From Bacillus sp. 2B10 (GTDB taxonomy: Bacteria > Pseudomonadota > Alphaproteobacteria > Sphingomonadales > Sphingomonadaceae), in contig RPSH01000001.1 of assembly GCA_003946805.1 (NCBI GenBank), positions 124,001 to 188,000 on the forward strand: a stretch of DNA of 64,000 bases, read 5' to 3'. Positions 16,844 through 25,714 of the stretch are shown here, piece after piece. Within the stretch, counting starts at the first letter, position 1, and the number at the start of each line of letters is the position of its first letter. Made by a program: the position numbers and the translations under genes. A model generated the notes under the pieces. It had not been told where the DNA came from and searched no databases. It saw only the letters and a program-made list of their open reading frames with translations.

Positions 16844-18123
16844 CCAGCCGGCGCGAGGCCCTGGGCGTTGCGTTGGGCGGCATCGCGCTGCTCGCCGGCT
16901 GTAACGGCCGGCGCGCGGAGAAGCGCACCGACCGCATCCAGCTGTGGGTCGCGCCCAACGCGGCGGAGGAAAGCTTCTGGAAGGTCGCCGTCGCCCGGTG
17001 GAACGCGGCGAAGCTCGGCCTGCCGGTATCGTTCACGACCATCCCGACCGCAGGCAATTCGGAGGATACTGTGCTGTCGGCGCTGGTCGCCGGGACCGAG
17101 CCTGATCTCAGCACCAACATCTTTTCGGGTTTCGCGGTGCAGTTGGCCGCGCTGGGGCAGGTGGCGAACCTCGCCGCGATGCCGGGCTATGGCGACCTGC
17201 TCGCGCGGCGGCACATGGGCTCGATCATGCCCGGCTGGACGCAGGGGCCCCAAGTCGTCGCATTGCCGATCTATTCCAGCCCGACGCTGATCTGGTGGCG
17301 TGCCGACCTGCTCGAAAAACACGGCCTGTCGGCACCGCCGGCGACCTATGACGAGCTCTACGGTTTCTGCGCACGCTACGGCATCGCCAGCACCCGCTAC
17401 GGAATGCAGGTCGTCGCCGGGCGGGCGTGGCAGGATCGCTGGTTCGACTTCATCTCCTATTACTACGCCGCCAGCGGGGGCCAGCCCTATCTGGCCGGAT
17501 CGCGCGCGCTGTACGATAACGCCGCGGGTGCCCAGGCGGCGGGGTTCGTCGACCGCATGTTCCGTGAAGGCTGGACCGCGCTCGACTTCGATGCCGAGGA
17601 GCCGTTGGTCTCCGGCCTCGCCGCCGGCGCGGTGCGGGGGCCGTGGGATGTCGAGCGCTTCGCCAGCATCTATCCCGACACGCTGGCGCGGATCGCGGTC
17701 GGGCCGATGCTGGCGCAAGCCCCGGCGACCGGCCCCCGATCGACCTTTTCCGACAGCAAGGGCGTCGTGATCTTCCGCAGCAGCCGCGTCCAGCGCGAGG
17801 CGTTCGCGTTCCTGTCGTGGGTGCTGGGCGAGGAGGCGCTGAACCTGTTGTGGTTGCAGCGCACCGGCCTGTCGCCCGCGCGCGACGACCTGCTGACCAA
17901 TCCCGCCTTTGCCGACTATTATCGCGGCAACCCGCTGGCGCGCGCCTATGCCGATCATGTCGCGACTGCCCGGCCCCCGGCATTGTCCGAACATACCATC
18001 GATATCCAGAAGATCATGAGCGCGCGGCTGGTCGAACCGCTGATGCTGGGCACGACCAGCCCGGCCGCCGCGCTGGCCGATGCGGTGGCACGGACGGACA
18101 GGATGCTGGAGGTGCAGGGATGA
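16840..18123 (+). CDS. sugar ABC transporter substrate-binding lipoprotein
   Basis: A 427-residue family 1 extracellular solute-binding protein. The N-terminus carries a short signal and a lipobox, ALLAGC, so it should be a periplasmic lipoprotein. Family features include QLWVAPNAAEESFWK, PIYSSPTLIWWRADLLEKHG and PATYDELYGFCARYG. The GTG start overlaps the preceding stop by 4 bp, and its own stop overlaps the first permease. It delivers an oligosaccharide to the membrane pair encoded next. Confidence 0.93.
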   Translation: MTSRREALGVALGGIALLAGCNGRRAEKRTDRIQLWVAPNAAEESFWKVAVARWNAAKLGLPVSFTTIPTAGNSEDTVLSALVAGTEPDLSTNIFSGFAVQLAALGQVANLAAMPGYGDLLARRHMGSIMPGWTQGPQVVALPIYSSPTLIWWRADLLEKHGLSAPPATYDELYGFCARYGIASTRYGMQVVAGRAWQDRWFDFISYYYAASGGQPYLAGSRALYDNAAGAQAAGFVDRMFREGWTALDFDAEEPLVSGLAAGAVRGPWDVERFASIYPDTLARIAVGPMLAQAPATGPRSTFSDSKGVVIFRSSRVQREAFAFLSWVLGEEALNLLWLQRTGLSPARDDLLTNPAFADYYRGNPLARAYADHVATARPPALSEHTIDIQKIMSARLVEPLMLGTTSPAAALADAVARTDRMLEVQG

Positions 18124-18995
18124 CGACGCGGCTGTCGCGGGAAGCGGTGATCGGGCTGGCGCTGGCGTCGGCCTATCTGCTGTTCACCGCCGTCTTCTGG
18201 GCCTATCCCTTCTTCTGGCTGGCGAAGCTGTCGGTCACGCAGTGGCGCTTCTTCGACGAACCGGTGTTCACCGGCGCACGTAACCTCCTCCTGAGCGTGC
18301 AGGACCCGCAATTCCTGCAAGCCTTGTGGAATGTGGTGCGCTTCCTTTGCTTCTACCTGCCGACCGCGTTCGGCGGTGCGCTGGTCGTCGCGTTCGGGTT
18401 GCAGCATGTCGGGCGGGGCAAGGCGTTCGTGGCCTTGTGCTTCCTGTTGTCGAACGTGTCGTCGGGCGTGGCGCTGTCGCTGGTGTTCGCCAAGATATTC
18501 TCCTCGACCGGGCCGCTCAACACGATGCTGTTCGAGCTGGCGGGGGTCCGCGTGCCATGGACCAACGACCCGACGCTGGCGATGCTGGCGATCGCGCTGG
18601 TCGTGGCGTGGAAGTTCGTCGGCTATTACGGGCTGATCCTCTATTCGGGGCTGCTGGCGATCCCGAAGGAAATCTACGACGCGGCGCGGCTCGACCATGC
18701 CGGGCCGTGGACGCGCCTCACCCGGATCACGCTGCCGATGATGAACCCGCAGCTGATGATGGTGCTGACCTTTGCGATCCTCGTGTCGTTCGGGCTGTTC
18801 ACCGAACCGTTCATCATCACCGGCGGGGGGCCGAGCGACAGCACGGCGACGCCGCAGATGATGATCTACGAAACCGCGTTCCGCCGGCTGCAACCCAGCC
18901 ATGCGGCGATGATGAGCATCCTCGTGGCACTCGTCACCTATGCGCTGGTGCAGCTCGCCCGGCGGCTGTTCGAACGAAAGGTCGTGCTGGCATGA
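18120..18995 (+). CDS. sugar ABC transporter permease (MalF/UgpA type)
   Basis: A 291-residue inner-membrane permease with six predicted helices. The EAA loop that docks the ATPase is visible as EIYDAARLDHAGPWTRLTRI, followed by LPMMNPQ. It is coupled by ATGA overlaps to the binding protein upstream and to the second permease downstream. It works with the ATPase encoded at 13209-14357. Confidence 0.95.
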   Translation: MTTRLSREAVIGLALASAYLLFTAVFWAYPFFWLAKLSVTQWRFFDEPVFTGARNLLLSVQDPQFLQALWNVVRFLCFYLPTAFGGALVVAFGLQHVGRGKAFVALCFLLSNVSSGVALSLVFAKIFSSTGPLNTMLFELAGVRVPWTNDPTLAMLAIALVVAWKFVGYYGLILYSGLLAIPKEIYDAARLDHAGPWTRLTRITLPMMNPQLMMVLTFAILVSFGLFTEPFIITGGGPSDSTATPQMMIYETAFRRLQPSHAAMMSILVALVTYALVQLARRLFERKVVLA

Positions 18996-19831
18996 AGGCG
19001 TTCCTGTCGAGGCGGACGCCCGGCGGCTGGGCGGCGACGATCGCCATCTATGCGCTGGCGCTGAGCTGGCTCTATCCGTTCGCATGGATGGTCACCGCGT
19101 CGCTCAAGCCCGCGGCGCAGATCTACAATACCGGATTGTTCGAGGGCGATTTCACCTTCGACAATTTCCAGTTCCTGTTCGCGACCGCCGACAAGCTCGA
19201 CCGGCCGTTTCTGGGGGCGCTGGGCGTGTCGGCGGTCGTGACGCTGACCGTCACCGCCTCGGTGCTGCTGACCTCGGCCTTCATCGCCTTCGCGCTCGCG
19301 CGGATGCGGTTTCCGGGACGGAAACTGTTCGGCGACTTCCTGCTGCTCCAGATGGTCATCCCGACCAGCATGTTCATCCTGCCGCTGTTCGTGCTGGTGA
19401 AGCAGATGGGGCTGCTCAATTCGCTGGGCGCGCTGATCCTGCCGTCGATGATGTCGGGCTGGGGCATCTACATGATGTCGCAGTCGTTCCGGACCATGCC
19501 CGAGGAATATTTCGACGCCGCGCGCCTCGACCGCGCCAGCTTGTGGCAGATGGTGACCAGGATCGTCGTGCCGCTGAACAAATCGATCATCGCCATCGTC
19601 GCGCTGTTCACCTTCACCGGTACATGGGACAATTTCCTGTGGCCGCTGATCGCGATCTCCGACACCGACCGGATGCCGCTGTCGGTGCTGCTGGCGACGT
19701 TCAGCAAGCAATATGGCGGCTATGCCGGGCCGGTGATGGCGGGCGCGGTGTTGCAGACGCTGCCGCTGGTGCTGCTGTTCCTGCTGTTCCGCCGCCATTT
19801 CCTCCAGGGCATGTCGCTGTCGCTGAAGTGA
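18992..19831 (+). CDS. sugar ABC transporter permease (MalG/UgpE type)
   Basis: A 279-residue partner permease with six predicted helices and the EAA loop EEYFDAARLDRASLWQMVTR. FTGTWDNFLWPL near residue 210 is typical of the MalG/UgpE side of CUT1 importers. It starts within the stop of the previous permease (ATGA). The GH130 gene begins 23 bp after its stop, linking transport to intracellular breakdown. Confidence 0.95.
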   Translation: MKAFLSRRTPGGWAATIAIYALALSWLYPFAWMVTASLKPAAQIYNTGLFEGDFTFDNFQFLFATADKLDRPFLGALGVSAVVTLTVTASVLLTSAFIAFALARMRFPGRKLFGDFLLLQMVIPTSMFILPLFVLVKQMGLLNSLGALILPSMMSGWGIYMMSQSFRTMPEEYFDAARLDRASLWQMVTRIVVPLNKSIIAIVALFTFTGTWDNFLWPLIAISDTDRMPLSVLLATFSKQYGGYAGPVMAGAVLQTLPLVLLFLLFRRHFLQGMSLSLK

Positions 19832-19854
19832 CGGCCGCTACACAAGGATTCCCG

Positions 19855-20913
19855 ATGCTACAGCGTTCCCCGCGCAACCCGATCGTCGCGCCCGAACATG
19901 TCCGCCCCAGCCGCCCCGACTGGCAGGTCGACGGCACGTTCAATGCCGGTGTGGCGCGGTTCGGTGATCGGACGATCCTGCTGGTCCGCGTCGCCGAAAG
20001 CGTCGCCGGCGTCGGCGAAGGCGAGGTCCGCGTGCCGGTGCTGGAGCAGGCCGACGGGGCGTGGACCTGCACCACGCGCGGCTTTCGCAGCGACGATCCG
20101 GCCTACGACTTTTCCGACCCGCGCATGGTGCGCTCGCGCGTCGACCCGCGCGACGTGTTCCTGACCTCGCTGTCGCACCTGCGCCTCGCGCGCAGCACGG
20201 ATGGCGAAGCGTTCACCGTCGACGACGCGCCGTTCCTGTTCCCCGCGAACCGCAGCGAGCGCTTCGGGTGCGAAGACGCCCGGATCACCGCGATCGAGGG
20301 ACGCTGGTACATCAACTATACCGCTGTCTCCGACCTCGGCATCGCCACCGCGCTGGCGGTGACCGACGATTTCGTGACCGTCGAGCGGCTGGGCATCATC
20401 CATGCCCCCGACAATCGCGACGTGTGCCTGTTTCCGCGCAAGGTCGATGGACGCTACTGGTGCCTCCACCGCCCGGCGCCGCTGCACCTCGGGCGGCCCG
20501 AAATCTGGATCGCCAGTTCGCCCGACCTGCTCCACTGGGGCGACCACCGCCACCTCGCCGGCCATGTGCCCGGCGGCTGGGAGGGCAACAAGATCGGCGG
20601 CGGTGCGCAGATGATCGAGACGGATCGCGGCTGGCTGCAAATCTATCACGGGGTCGATGCCGACCAGCGCTACAGCCTCGGCGCGCTGCTGCTCGACCTG
20701 CACGATCCGCGCATCGTCCGCGCGCGGCTGGAACGGCCGCTCGCCGAACCGGTCGAGGCGTATGAGGTGAGCGGCTTCTTCGACAACGTCGTCTTCAGCT
20801 GCGGCGCGCTGGTCGAGGGTGAGAGCCTGCGGGTCTATTACGGCGCGGCCGACCGGGTCATGGCGCTGGGCACCGTGGCGTTGCCCGATCTGTGGCGGGC
20901 GATGGGGGTCTAG
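19855..20913 (+). CDS. GH130-family beta-mannoside phosphorylase or mannosidase
   Basis: A 352-residue cytoplasmic five-bladed beta-propeller. Family features seen are the N-terminal RSPRNPIVAPE, the active-site strand RFGCEDARIT, the LFPRK segment, and NKIGGGAQMIETDRGWLQIY followed by HGVD. GH130 enzymes phosphorolyse or hydrolyse beta-1,4- or beta-1,2-mannosides. The short N-terminus and lack of a signal peptide fit an intracellular enzyme acting on imported oligosaccharide. I cannot decide phosphorylase versus hydrolase from the sequence; the DUF1861 neighbour favours beta-1,2-mannoside chemistry. Confidence 0.88.
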   Translation: MLQRSPRNPIVAPEHVRPSRPDWQVDGTFNAGVARFGDRTILLVRVAESVAGVGEGEVRVPVLEQADGAWTCTTRGFRSDDPAYDFSDPRMVRSRVDPRDVFLTSLSHLRLARSTDGEAFTVDDAPFLFPANRSERFGCEDARITAIEGRWYINYTAVSDLGIATALAVTDDFVTVERLGIIHAPDNRDVCLFPRKVDGRYWCLHRPAPLHLGRPEIWIASSPDLLHWGDHRHLAGHVPGGWEGNKIGGGAQMIETDRGWLQIYHGVDADQRYSLGALLLDLHDPRIVRARLERPLAEPVEAYEVSGFFDNVVFSCGALVEGESLRVYYGAADRVMALGTVALPDLWRAMGV

Positions 20914-20917
20914 GATT

Positions 20918-21077
20918 GATCGACATTCAGCGAATTGGAGCGCCATCCAGCAGGATCAGGAGCCTTTCTGGTTCACGTACCCCCGCGCAGGCGGGGGTCC
21001 AGAGCCACGAACGTCGCCCTGCCGTTACTCTGGACCCCCGCCTGCGCGGGGGCACGGCCTGAATGTCGATCGGTCCT
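20918..21077. repeat. 160-bp nested palindromic element, copy 1
   Basis: The unit has 13-bp outer inverted repeats GATCGACATTCAG / CTGAATGTCGATC and an inner REPIN with CCCCCGCGCAGGCGGGGG-type arms. It begins 5 bp after the GH130 stop. It matches 50118-50277 over the full 160 bp with about five substitutions and no gaps. A further solo arm lies at about 21101-21126. Nothing else is seen in 20914-21151. Confidence 0.9.
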
Positions 21078-21151
21078 AGCGGACACGTTCTCCACGGCCG
21101 TACCCCCGCCTGCGTGGGGGGCACGAAAAAATCGCGTACAGGAAACCATCG

Positions 21152-22144
21152 ATGGACCACGACAGCATACCCCGCGTGAAAACCCGCTACGCCGCCTTTG
21201 CCGGCGACCCGCCGCAGGGGCGGACGGGGCGGCTGGTGTTTACCGGGGTCGACGGGCTCGACGTGTACAATATCTCCGCGCCGTTCCGCTCGGGCGGGCG
21301 GCGGGTGATCGCCGGGCGGGTCGAGGCGCGCGACAGCGAACATTCGACCGCGATCTTCTTCGAGGAAACGGGCGGCGTCTGGCACCCGATCGACGGTGCG
21401 CCGCGCTTCGCGTTGCAGGACCCGTTCGTCACCGTCATCGGCGGCGAGCTGGTGTTCGGCGGGGTCGAGGTCCGCTTCGGCGCGGGCGAGCCCGAATGGT
21501 GGACCGTCTTCTATCGCGGTCGCGACATCTTCGACCTCGCGCCGTGCTTTGCCGGGCCGCTGGGCATGAAGGACATCCGGCTGTGCGAGCTGGCCGATGG
21601 TCGCGTCGCGGTGTTCACTAGGCCACGCGGCGCAAAGGGAGGGCGCGGCACGATCGGCTATACCGAGGTCGCGTCGCTGGATGCGCTCAGCGTCGAGGCG
21701 ATCGACGCCGCGCCGATGCTGACGGCCATGTTCCACCCGCTCGACTGGGGCGGGGTGAACGAGGCGCATCTGCTGGCGAACGGCGAGGTCGGGCTGATCG
21801 CGCACATCGCCTATTTCGAGGACGATACGATGTATAGCGCGCGGCATTATTACGCCGTAGCCTTCGTGTTCGATCCCGCGACGCACGGCTGGCGCGACCT
21901 GCGCATCCTCGCCGGACGCGACCAGTTCGGTCCCGGCGCCGCCAAGCGCCCCGATCTGGTCGATGTCGTCTTCTCGTCCGGCATCGAGGTGACGGGCGAC
22001 GTCACCCGCCTCTATGCCGGCACGTCGGATGCCGAGGCGCACTGGGTCGAAATCGCCTATCCGTTCGACATCCCGCTCGCCCGCGCCGCCGGCACGCATG
22101 ACGTTTCGACGTTGATCGTACCGGAACAGCGCCTACAGGCATGA
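21152..22144 (+). CDS. DUF1861/MTP-like protein, putative mannoside phosphorylase or transferase
   Basis: A 330-residue predicted beta-propeller with FTGVDGLDVYNISAPF near the start, DPFVTVIGGELVFGGVEV and WGGVNEAHLL, features I associate with DUF1861. Leishmania members of this family belong to the MTP group, GH130-related enzymes of beta-1,2-mannan (mannogen) metabolism. AGGAAACC precedes the ATG. The gene follows GH130 and its stop overlaps the aldo/keto reductase start (ATGA). I infer action on beta-mannosides; biochemical data on bacterial members are limited as far as I know. Confidence 0.75.
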   Translation: MDHDSIPRVKTRYAAFAGDPPQGRTGRLVFTGVDGLDVYNISAPFRSGGRRVIAGRVEARDSEHSTAIFFEETGGVWHPIDGAPRFALQDPFVTVIGGELVFGGVEVRFGAGEPEWWTVFYRGRDIFDLAPCFAGPLGMKDIRLCELADGRVAVFTRPRGAKGGRGTIGYTEVASLDALSVEAIDAAPMLTAMFHPLDWGGVNEAHLLANGEVGLIAHIAYFEDDTMYSARHYYAVAFVFDPATHGWRDLRILAGRDQFGPGAAKRPDLVDVVFSSGIEVTGDVTRLYAGTSDAEAHWVEIAYPFDIPLARAAGTHDVSTLIVPEQRLQA

Positions 22145-23034
22145 CGATGTTGACCATCGATCCCGCACCGCGTCCGCTGGGTGCCAGCGACATCCTCGTC
22201 TCCCCGCTCGCGTGGGGCATGTGGCGGCTGCACGGCGGCGTCGCCCATGCGCATACGCTGGTCGAGGCGGCGCTGGACGCGGGCATCACCCTGTTCGACA
22301 CCGCCGACATCTATGGCACCGACACGCCCGCCGGCTTCGGATCGGCCGAGGCGCTGTTCGGCGACGTGCTGGCGCAGGCGCCCCAGTTGCGCGACCGCAT
22401 GGTCATCGCGACCAAGGGCGGCATCCGCCCGGGCAATCCCTATCGCTCCGACGCGGCCTATCTCGCGCAGGCGATCGACGACTCGCTCGCCCGGCTGCGG
22501 ATCGAACGGATCGACCTGTACCAGATCCACCGCCGCGACTTCCTGACCCATCCGCAGGAGGTCGCCGCCAGCCTGACGCGCATGGTCGACGCGGGCAAGG
22601 TCCGCGGGATCGGCGTGTCGAACCACCGCCCGGCGGAGGTCGACGCGTTGCAGGCGTTCCTGAAACTGCCGATCCTGAGCACCCAGCCCGAATTCTCGCC
22701 GCTGCATACCGCGCCGCTGACCGACGGCACGCTCGATCAGGCGATGGCGCGCGGGCTTGCGGTGCTCGGCTGGTCGCCGCTGGGCGGCGGGCGGCTGACC
22801 GACCGGTCGCATCCTGCCGGCGGCCTGCTGGCCGATCATGGCGCGCGGTTCGGGGTCGATGCCGCGACCGCCGCGCTGTCCTGGAGCATGGTCCACCCCG
22901 CGCGGATCATCCCGATCGTCGGATCGCAGACGCCGGAGCGCATCCGTGCCGCCGCCGGTGCGGTGCGGGTCGAATGGACCCATGCCGAATGGTATGCGGT
23001 GTTGCAGGCCGGGATGGGCGCGACGCTGCCCTGA
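22141..23034 (+). CDS. aldo/keto reductase
   Basis: A 297-residue NADPH-dependent reductase with a TIM-barrel fold. The catalytic tetrad is visible: Asp and Tyr in FDTADIYG, Lys in IATKGG, His in YQIHRRD. Near the C-terminus IIPIVGSQTPERI is the cofactor-binding segment. It resembles the YdhF-like subgroup. It is coupled to the DUF1861 gene by a 4-bp overlap, so it may reduce or oxidise a sugar released by the two upstream enzymes, for example an oxidised mannoside. That role is inference. Confidence 0.9.
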   Translation: MTMLTIDPAPRPLGASDILVSPLAWGMWRLHGGVAHAHTLVEAALDAGITLFDTADIYGTDTPAGFGSAEALFGDVLAQAPQLRDRMVIATKGGIRPGNPYRSDAAYLAQAIDDSLARLRIERIDLYQIHRRDFLTHPQEVAASLTRMVDAGKVRGIGVSNHRPAEVDALQAFLKLPILSTQPEFSPLHTAPLTDGTLDQAMARGLAVLGWSPLGGGRLTDRSHPAGGLLADHGARFGVDAATAALSWSMVHPARIIPIVGSQTPERIRAAAGAVRVEWTHAEWYAVLQAGMGATLP

Positions 23035-23089
23035 ACGGTCGGCCGGCAACGGCCATGACAAGCGGTTCCGGCTGGGCTACGGCGCATCG

Positions 23090-23521
23090 GTGCTTCGCCT
23101 GCGCCGCCTTGCCCTGACCCATAACGCGTTGGCGGCGCTGATGATTTGCGTCGCCTTGCTGATGAAGGCGCTGGTCCCCGCCGGGTTCATGCCGGCGATG
23201 GTCGACGGGCGTTTCGTCATCGCCATTTGCTCGGGTACGGGGCCGGTTTCGGCATCCCCGCCGGCAATGGCCGGAATGGCGGGTATGGCGGGCATGACGC
23301 ATGGCGGGCACGACCGGCCGGACGAGCAGCACGACAACAAGCCGCAACCCTGCGCCTTTGCCGGGCTGCAATCGCCGTCGCTCGCCGCGGCGGACCCGGT
23401 CGTGCTGGCGATCGCGGTTGCCTTCGTCCTCGCGCTGGGGCTGCGCATCGTTGTCGCGTTGCGGGCGGCGTTGCCCGCGCATCTGCGCCCGCCGCTCCGC
23501 GGACCTCCCGTCGCCGCCTGA
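23090..23521 (+). CDS. DUF2946-like membrane protein with Met/His-rich loop
   Basis: A 143-residue protein starting at a GTG (VLRLRRLALTHN). An N-terminal hydrophobic segment carries ALVPAGFMPAM, the DUF2946 signature, followed by an AICSG motif. Then comes a Met/His-rich loop (MAGMAGMAGMTHGGHDR), a CAF motif and a second membrane helix. DUF2946 genes are often found next to copper or TonB receptor genes. A TonB receptor gene begins 111 bp downstream. The start codon is uncertain because the ribosome-binding site is weak. Confidence 0.65.
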   Translation: MLRLRRLALTHNALAALMICVALLMKALVPAGFMPAMVDGRFVIAICSGTGPVSASPPAMAGMAGMAGMTHGGHDRPDEQHDNKPQPCAFAGLQSPSLAAADPVVLAIAVAFVLALGLRIVVALRAALPAHLRPPLRGPPVAA

Positions 23522-23632
23522 TCCCGTCCGGCCCGCTGCGCCAAGGCGCGGGCCGACTTCAGCCGCAGCCTGCTGCCCGCCCGCCGATCCGGCGGGGGGT
23601 GCGCTGCGGCGCGATCATCAGGGGTAGTTTTC

Positions 23633-25714
23633 ATGAAATCGTTTCTGGCCGTATCGACGGCCATGCTGTGCCTTGCGCCCGCCACCCATGCGCAGGAGCG
23701 CGAGGCCGGGCGCGACGAGACCATCGTCGTCACCGGCACCAGGAATGGCGACTTCGCCGCGAAGTCGGGCATTCCGCTCGACCGGGTGCCGCAGGGTATC
23801 CAGATCCTCGACGACGAGGACCTGGTCGAACGCGGCGTGCGCAGCGTCGGCGACGCGTTGCGCGCGGTACCGTCGGCCAATGTCGGTGGCAGCCGCGTGT
23901 CGCGCTACCAGAGTGCCGGCCTGAAGATCCGCGGCTTCGCGGCGGACCAGATGCGCAACGGCATCCGCCAGCGCTATTACGAGGATGTCGACGCCTCCGC
24001 CCTGTCCAACATCGCGCGGATCGAGGTGCTGAAGGGGCCATCGGCGGTGCTGTACGGACAGTCGGGGGTCGGCGGCATCCTGTCGATCATCACCAGACGG
24101 CCGACCGATACCCCGCAGGCGATGCTCGCGCTGACCGGCGGCATGTTCGGGCAGAAGATGGCGACGATCGACGCATCGATGCCCTTGTCCGGCACGCTGG
24201 GCATCCGCGTGACCGGCGAGGTCGAACGATCGGGCACCTTCGTTGAACATCAGTCGCTCAACCGCGAGAACCTAGGCATCACCCTGGCATGGCGGCCGAG
24301 CGCTGCGGTGTCGGCGCATCTGGTCGCAGAATATGTCCGCCGCACCACCGTCAACAACCCCGGACTGCCGGTCGTCGGTACGGTGCGCTGCAACGGCGTA
24401 GGCACCGTACGGCGCGGCGCGTTCCTCGGCGAGCCGGACTTCACCGATCTCGTCGCCGATGCGCCGCTCGTCCAGGCGTGGGTGGCGTTCGACATGGGGG
24501 CGGGCTGGTCGCTGACCCCGCGGTTCCAGTATTCGGAGTTCAACACCTCGCTCGATCAGGTGCGGTTGCTCGGCACGGTGCCCGGCCAGCCGACCCGCAT
24601 CCAGCGCAACGGCCGGCGCGGGCGTGAGGAGGACCGCTATACCATCGCGCAGCTCGACCTGACGGGGGGTGCGACGACGTTCGGCATCCGCCACGACCTG
24701 CTGTTCGGGATCGAGCACAGCGCCGAGCGTCCGACCTTCCGCCAGTTCGACATCGTCGCCGGCGATATCGCGCCGATCGGCGTGCTGAGCCCCGTCTACA
24801 GCTATGCGGCGCGCGCGCCCCGGCTGGCGTTCAGCTTCCACACGCAGGGGAAGGTCGATGGCTTCGCCGCCTATGCGCAGGACCAGATCGGGTTGAGCGA
24901 CGCGTGGAGCGTGGTTGCGGGCGTGCGGCATTCGTCGTTCGATTACGAGAACCGCCGCACGACGCCGACGGCCCGGACGCGCGACGCCGACACCATCGCC
25001 AACACCACGTGGCAGCTGGGCATGACGCTTCGGCTGGGCGGTGGCTGGTCGCTGTTCGGCGGGTATAACAAGGGGTTCGACATCGACCCCGTGGTCGGAT
25101 CGCGCAGCCGCGCCGGCGCGCCGTTCCGCCCCGAGACCTCCGATCAGGTCGAGGCCGGGCTGCGCCTGATCCGCGACCGGCTGCGCGCCAGCCTGTCCGC
25201 TTTCCGCATCCGCCGCAACGCCGTGGCGGTCACCGATCCGATCGACGTGAACTTCCAGGTTCAGGAGGGGCAGCTGCGCGTGCAGGGCGTGGAGGCCGAA
25301 GGCGAATGGACGCCGGTCGACGGCTGGTGGCTGCAGGGCGGCTATGCGTATCTCGACGGACGCGTCACGCGGACGACGACACCGACGATGCAGGATGCAC
25401 GGCTGGGCGATACGCCCGACCATAGCGCGACGGCTTCGACCCGCGTCGCGCTGGGGCCGGTCGAGTTGCGTGGCGGCGCGTACCATGTCGGGCAGCGCCG
25501 GCTGGTGAACGGCAGCCCAGTCGTGCTGGACAGCTATACGCTGTTCGATCTGGGATTGGGGACCGATATCGGGCCGGTGCGGATCGATGTCGCGCTGACC
25601 AACGTCGCCGATACGACCTATTACACCGCCAATGGCGGCGCGAACTTCGTCTATCCGGGCGATCCGCGCATGCTGTCGGTCCGGCTCGGCTATGCGCTGG
25701 GAGGAGGGCGATGA
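23633..25714 (+). CDS. TonB-dependent receptor, siderophore-receptor type
   Basis: A 693-residue receptor with a signal peptide cleaved near THAQ (about residue 20), a TonB-box-like ETIVVTG, plug motifs (DALRAVPSANVGG, IRGFAADQMRNGIR, IEVLKGPSAVLYGQSGVGG) and a barrel ending GYALGGGR. The layout is that of ferric-siderophore receptors such as FhuA/FpvA. The stop overlaps the PepSY gene (ATGA), so the two are co-translated. The Met/His-rich loops in both neighbours make a copper complex an alternative ligand to iron. Confidence 0.9.
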   Translation: MKSFLAVSTAMLCLAPATHAQEREAGRDETIVVTGTRNGDFAAKSGIPLDRVPQGIQILDDEDLVERGVRSVGDALRAVPSANVGGSRVSRYQSAGLKIRGFAADQMRNGIRQRYYEDVDASALSNIARIEVLKGPSAVLYGQSGVGGILSIITRRPTDTPQAMLALTGGMFGQKMATIDASMPLSGTLGIRVTGEVERSGTFVEHQSLNRENLGITLAWRPSAAVSAHLVAEYVRRTTVNNPGLPVVGTVRCNGVGTVRRGAFLGEPDFTDLVADAPLVQAWVAFDMGAGWSLTPRFQYSEFNTSLDQVRLLGTVPGQPTRIQRNGRRGREEDRYTIAQLDLTGGATTFGIRHDLLFGIEHSAERPTFRQFDIVAGDIAPIGVLSPVYSYAARAPRLAFSFHTQGKVDGFAAYAQDQIGLSDAWSVVAGVRHSSFDYENRRTTPTARTRDADTIANTTWQLGMTLRLGGGWSLFGGYNKGFDIDPVVGSRSRAGAPFRPETSDQVEAGLRLIRDRLRASLSAFRIRRNAVAVTDPIDVNFQVQEGQLRVQGVEAEGEWTPVDGWWLQGGYAYLDGRVTRTTTPTMQDARLGDTPDHSATASTRVALGPVELRGGAYHVGQRRLVNGSPVVLDSYTLFDLGLGTDIGPVRIDVALTNVADTTYYTANGGANFVYPGDPRMLSVRLGYALGGGR

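Noticed and set aside
16840..19831. ABC genes as a glycerol-3-phosphate (Ugp) importer
   Set aside because: The ATPase and permeases resemble both MalK/MalFG and UgpC/UgpAE, but the surrounding GH130, DUF1861, TonB receptor and LacI genes point to an oligosaccharide.
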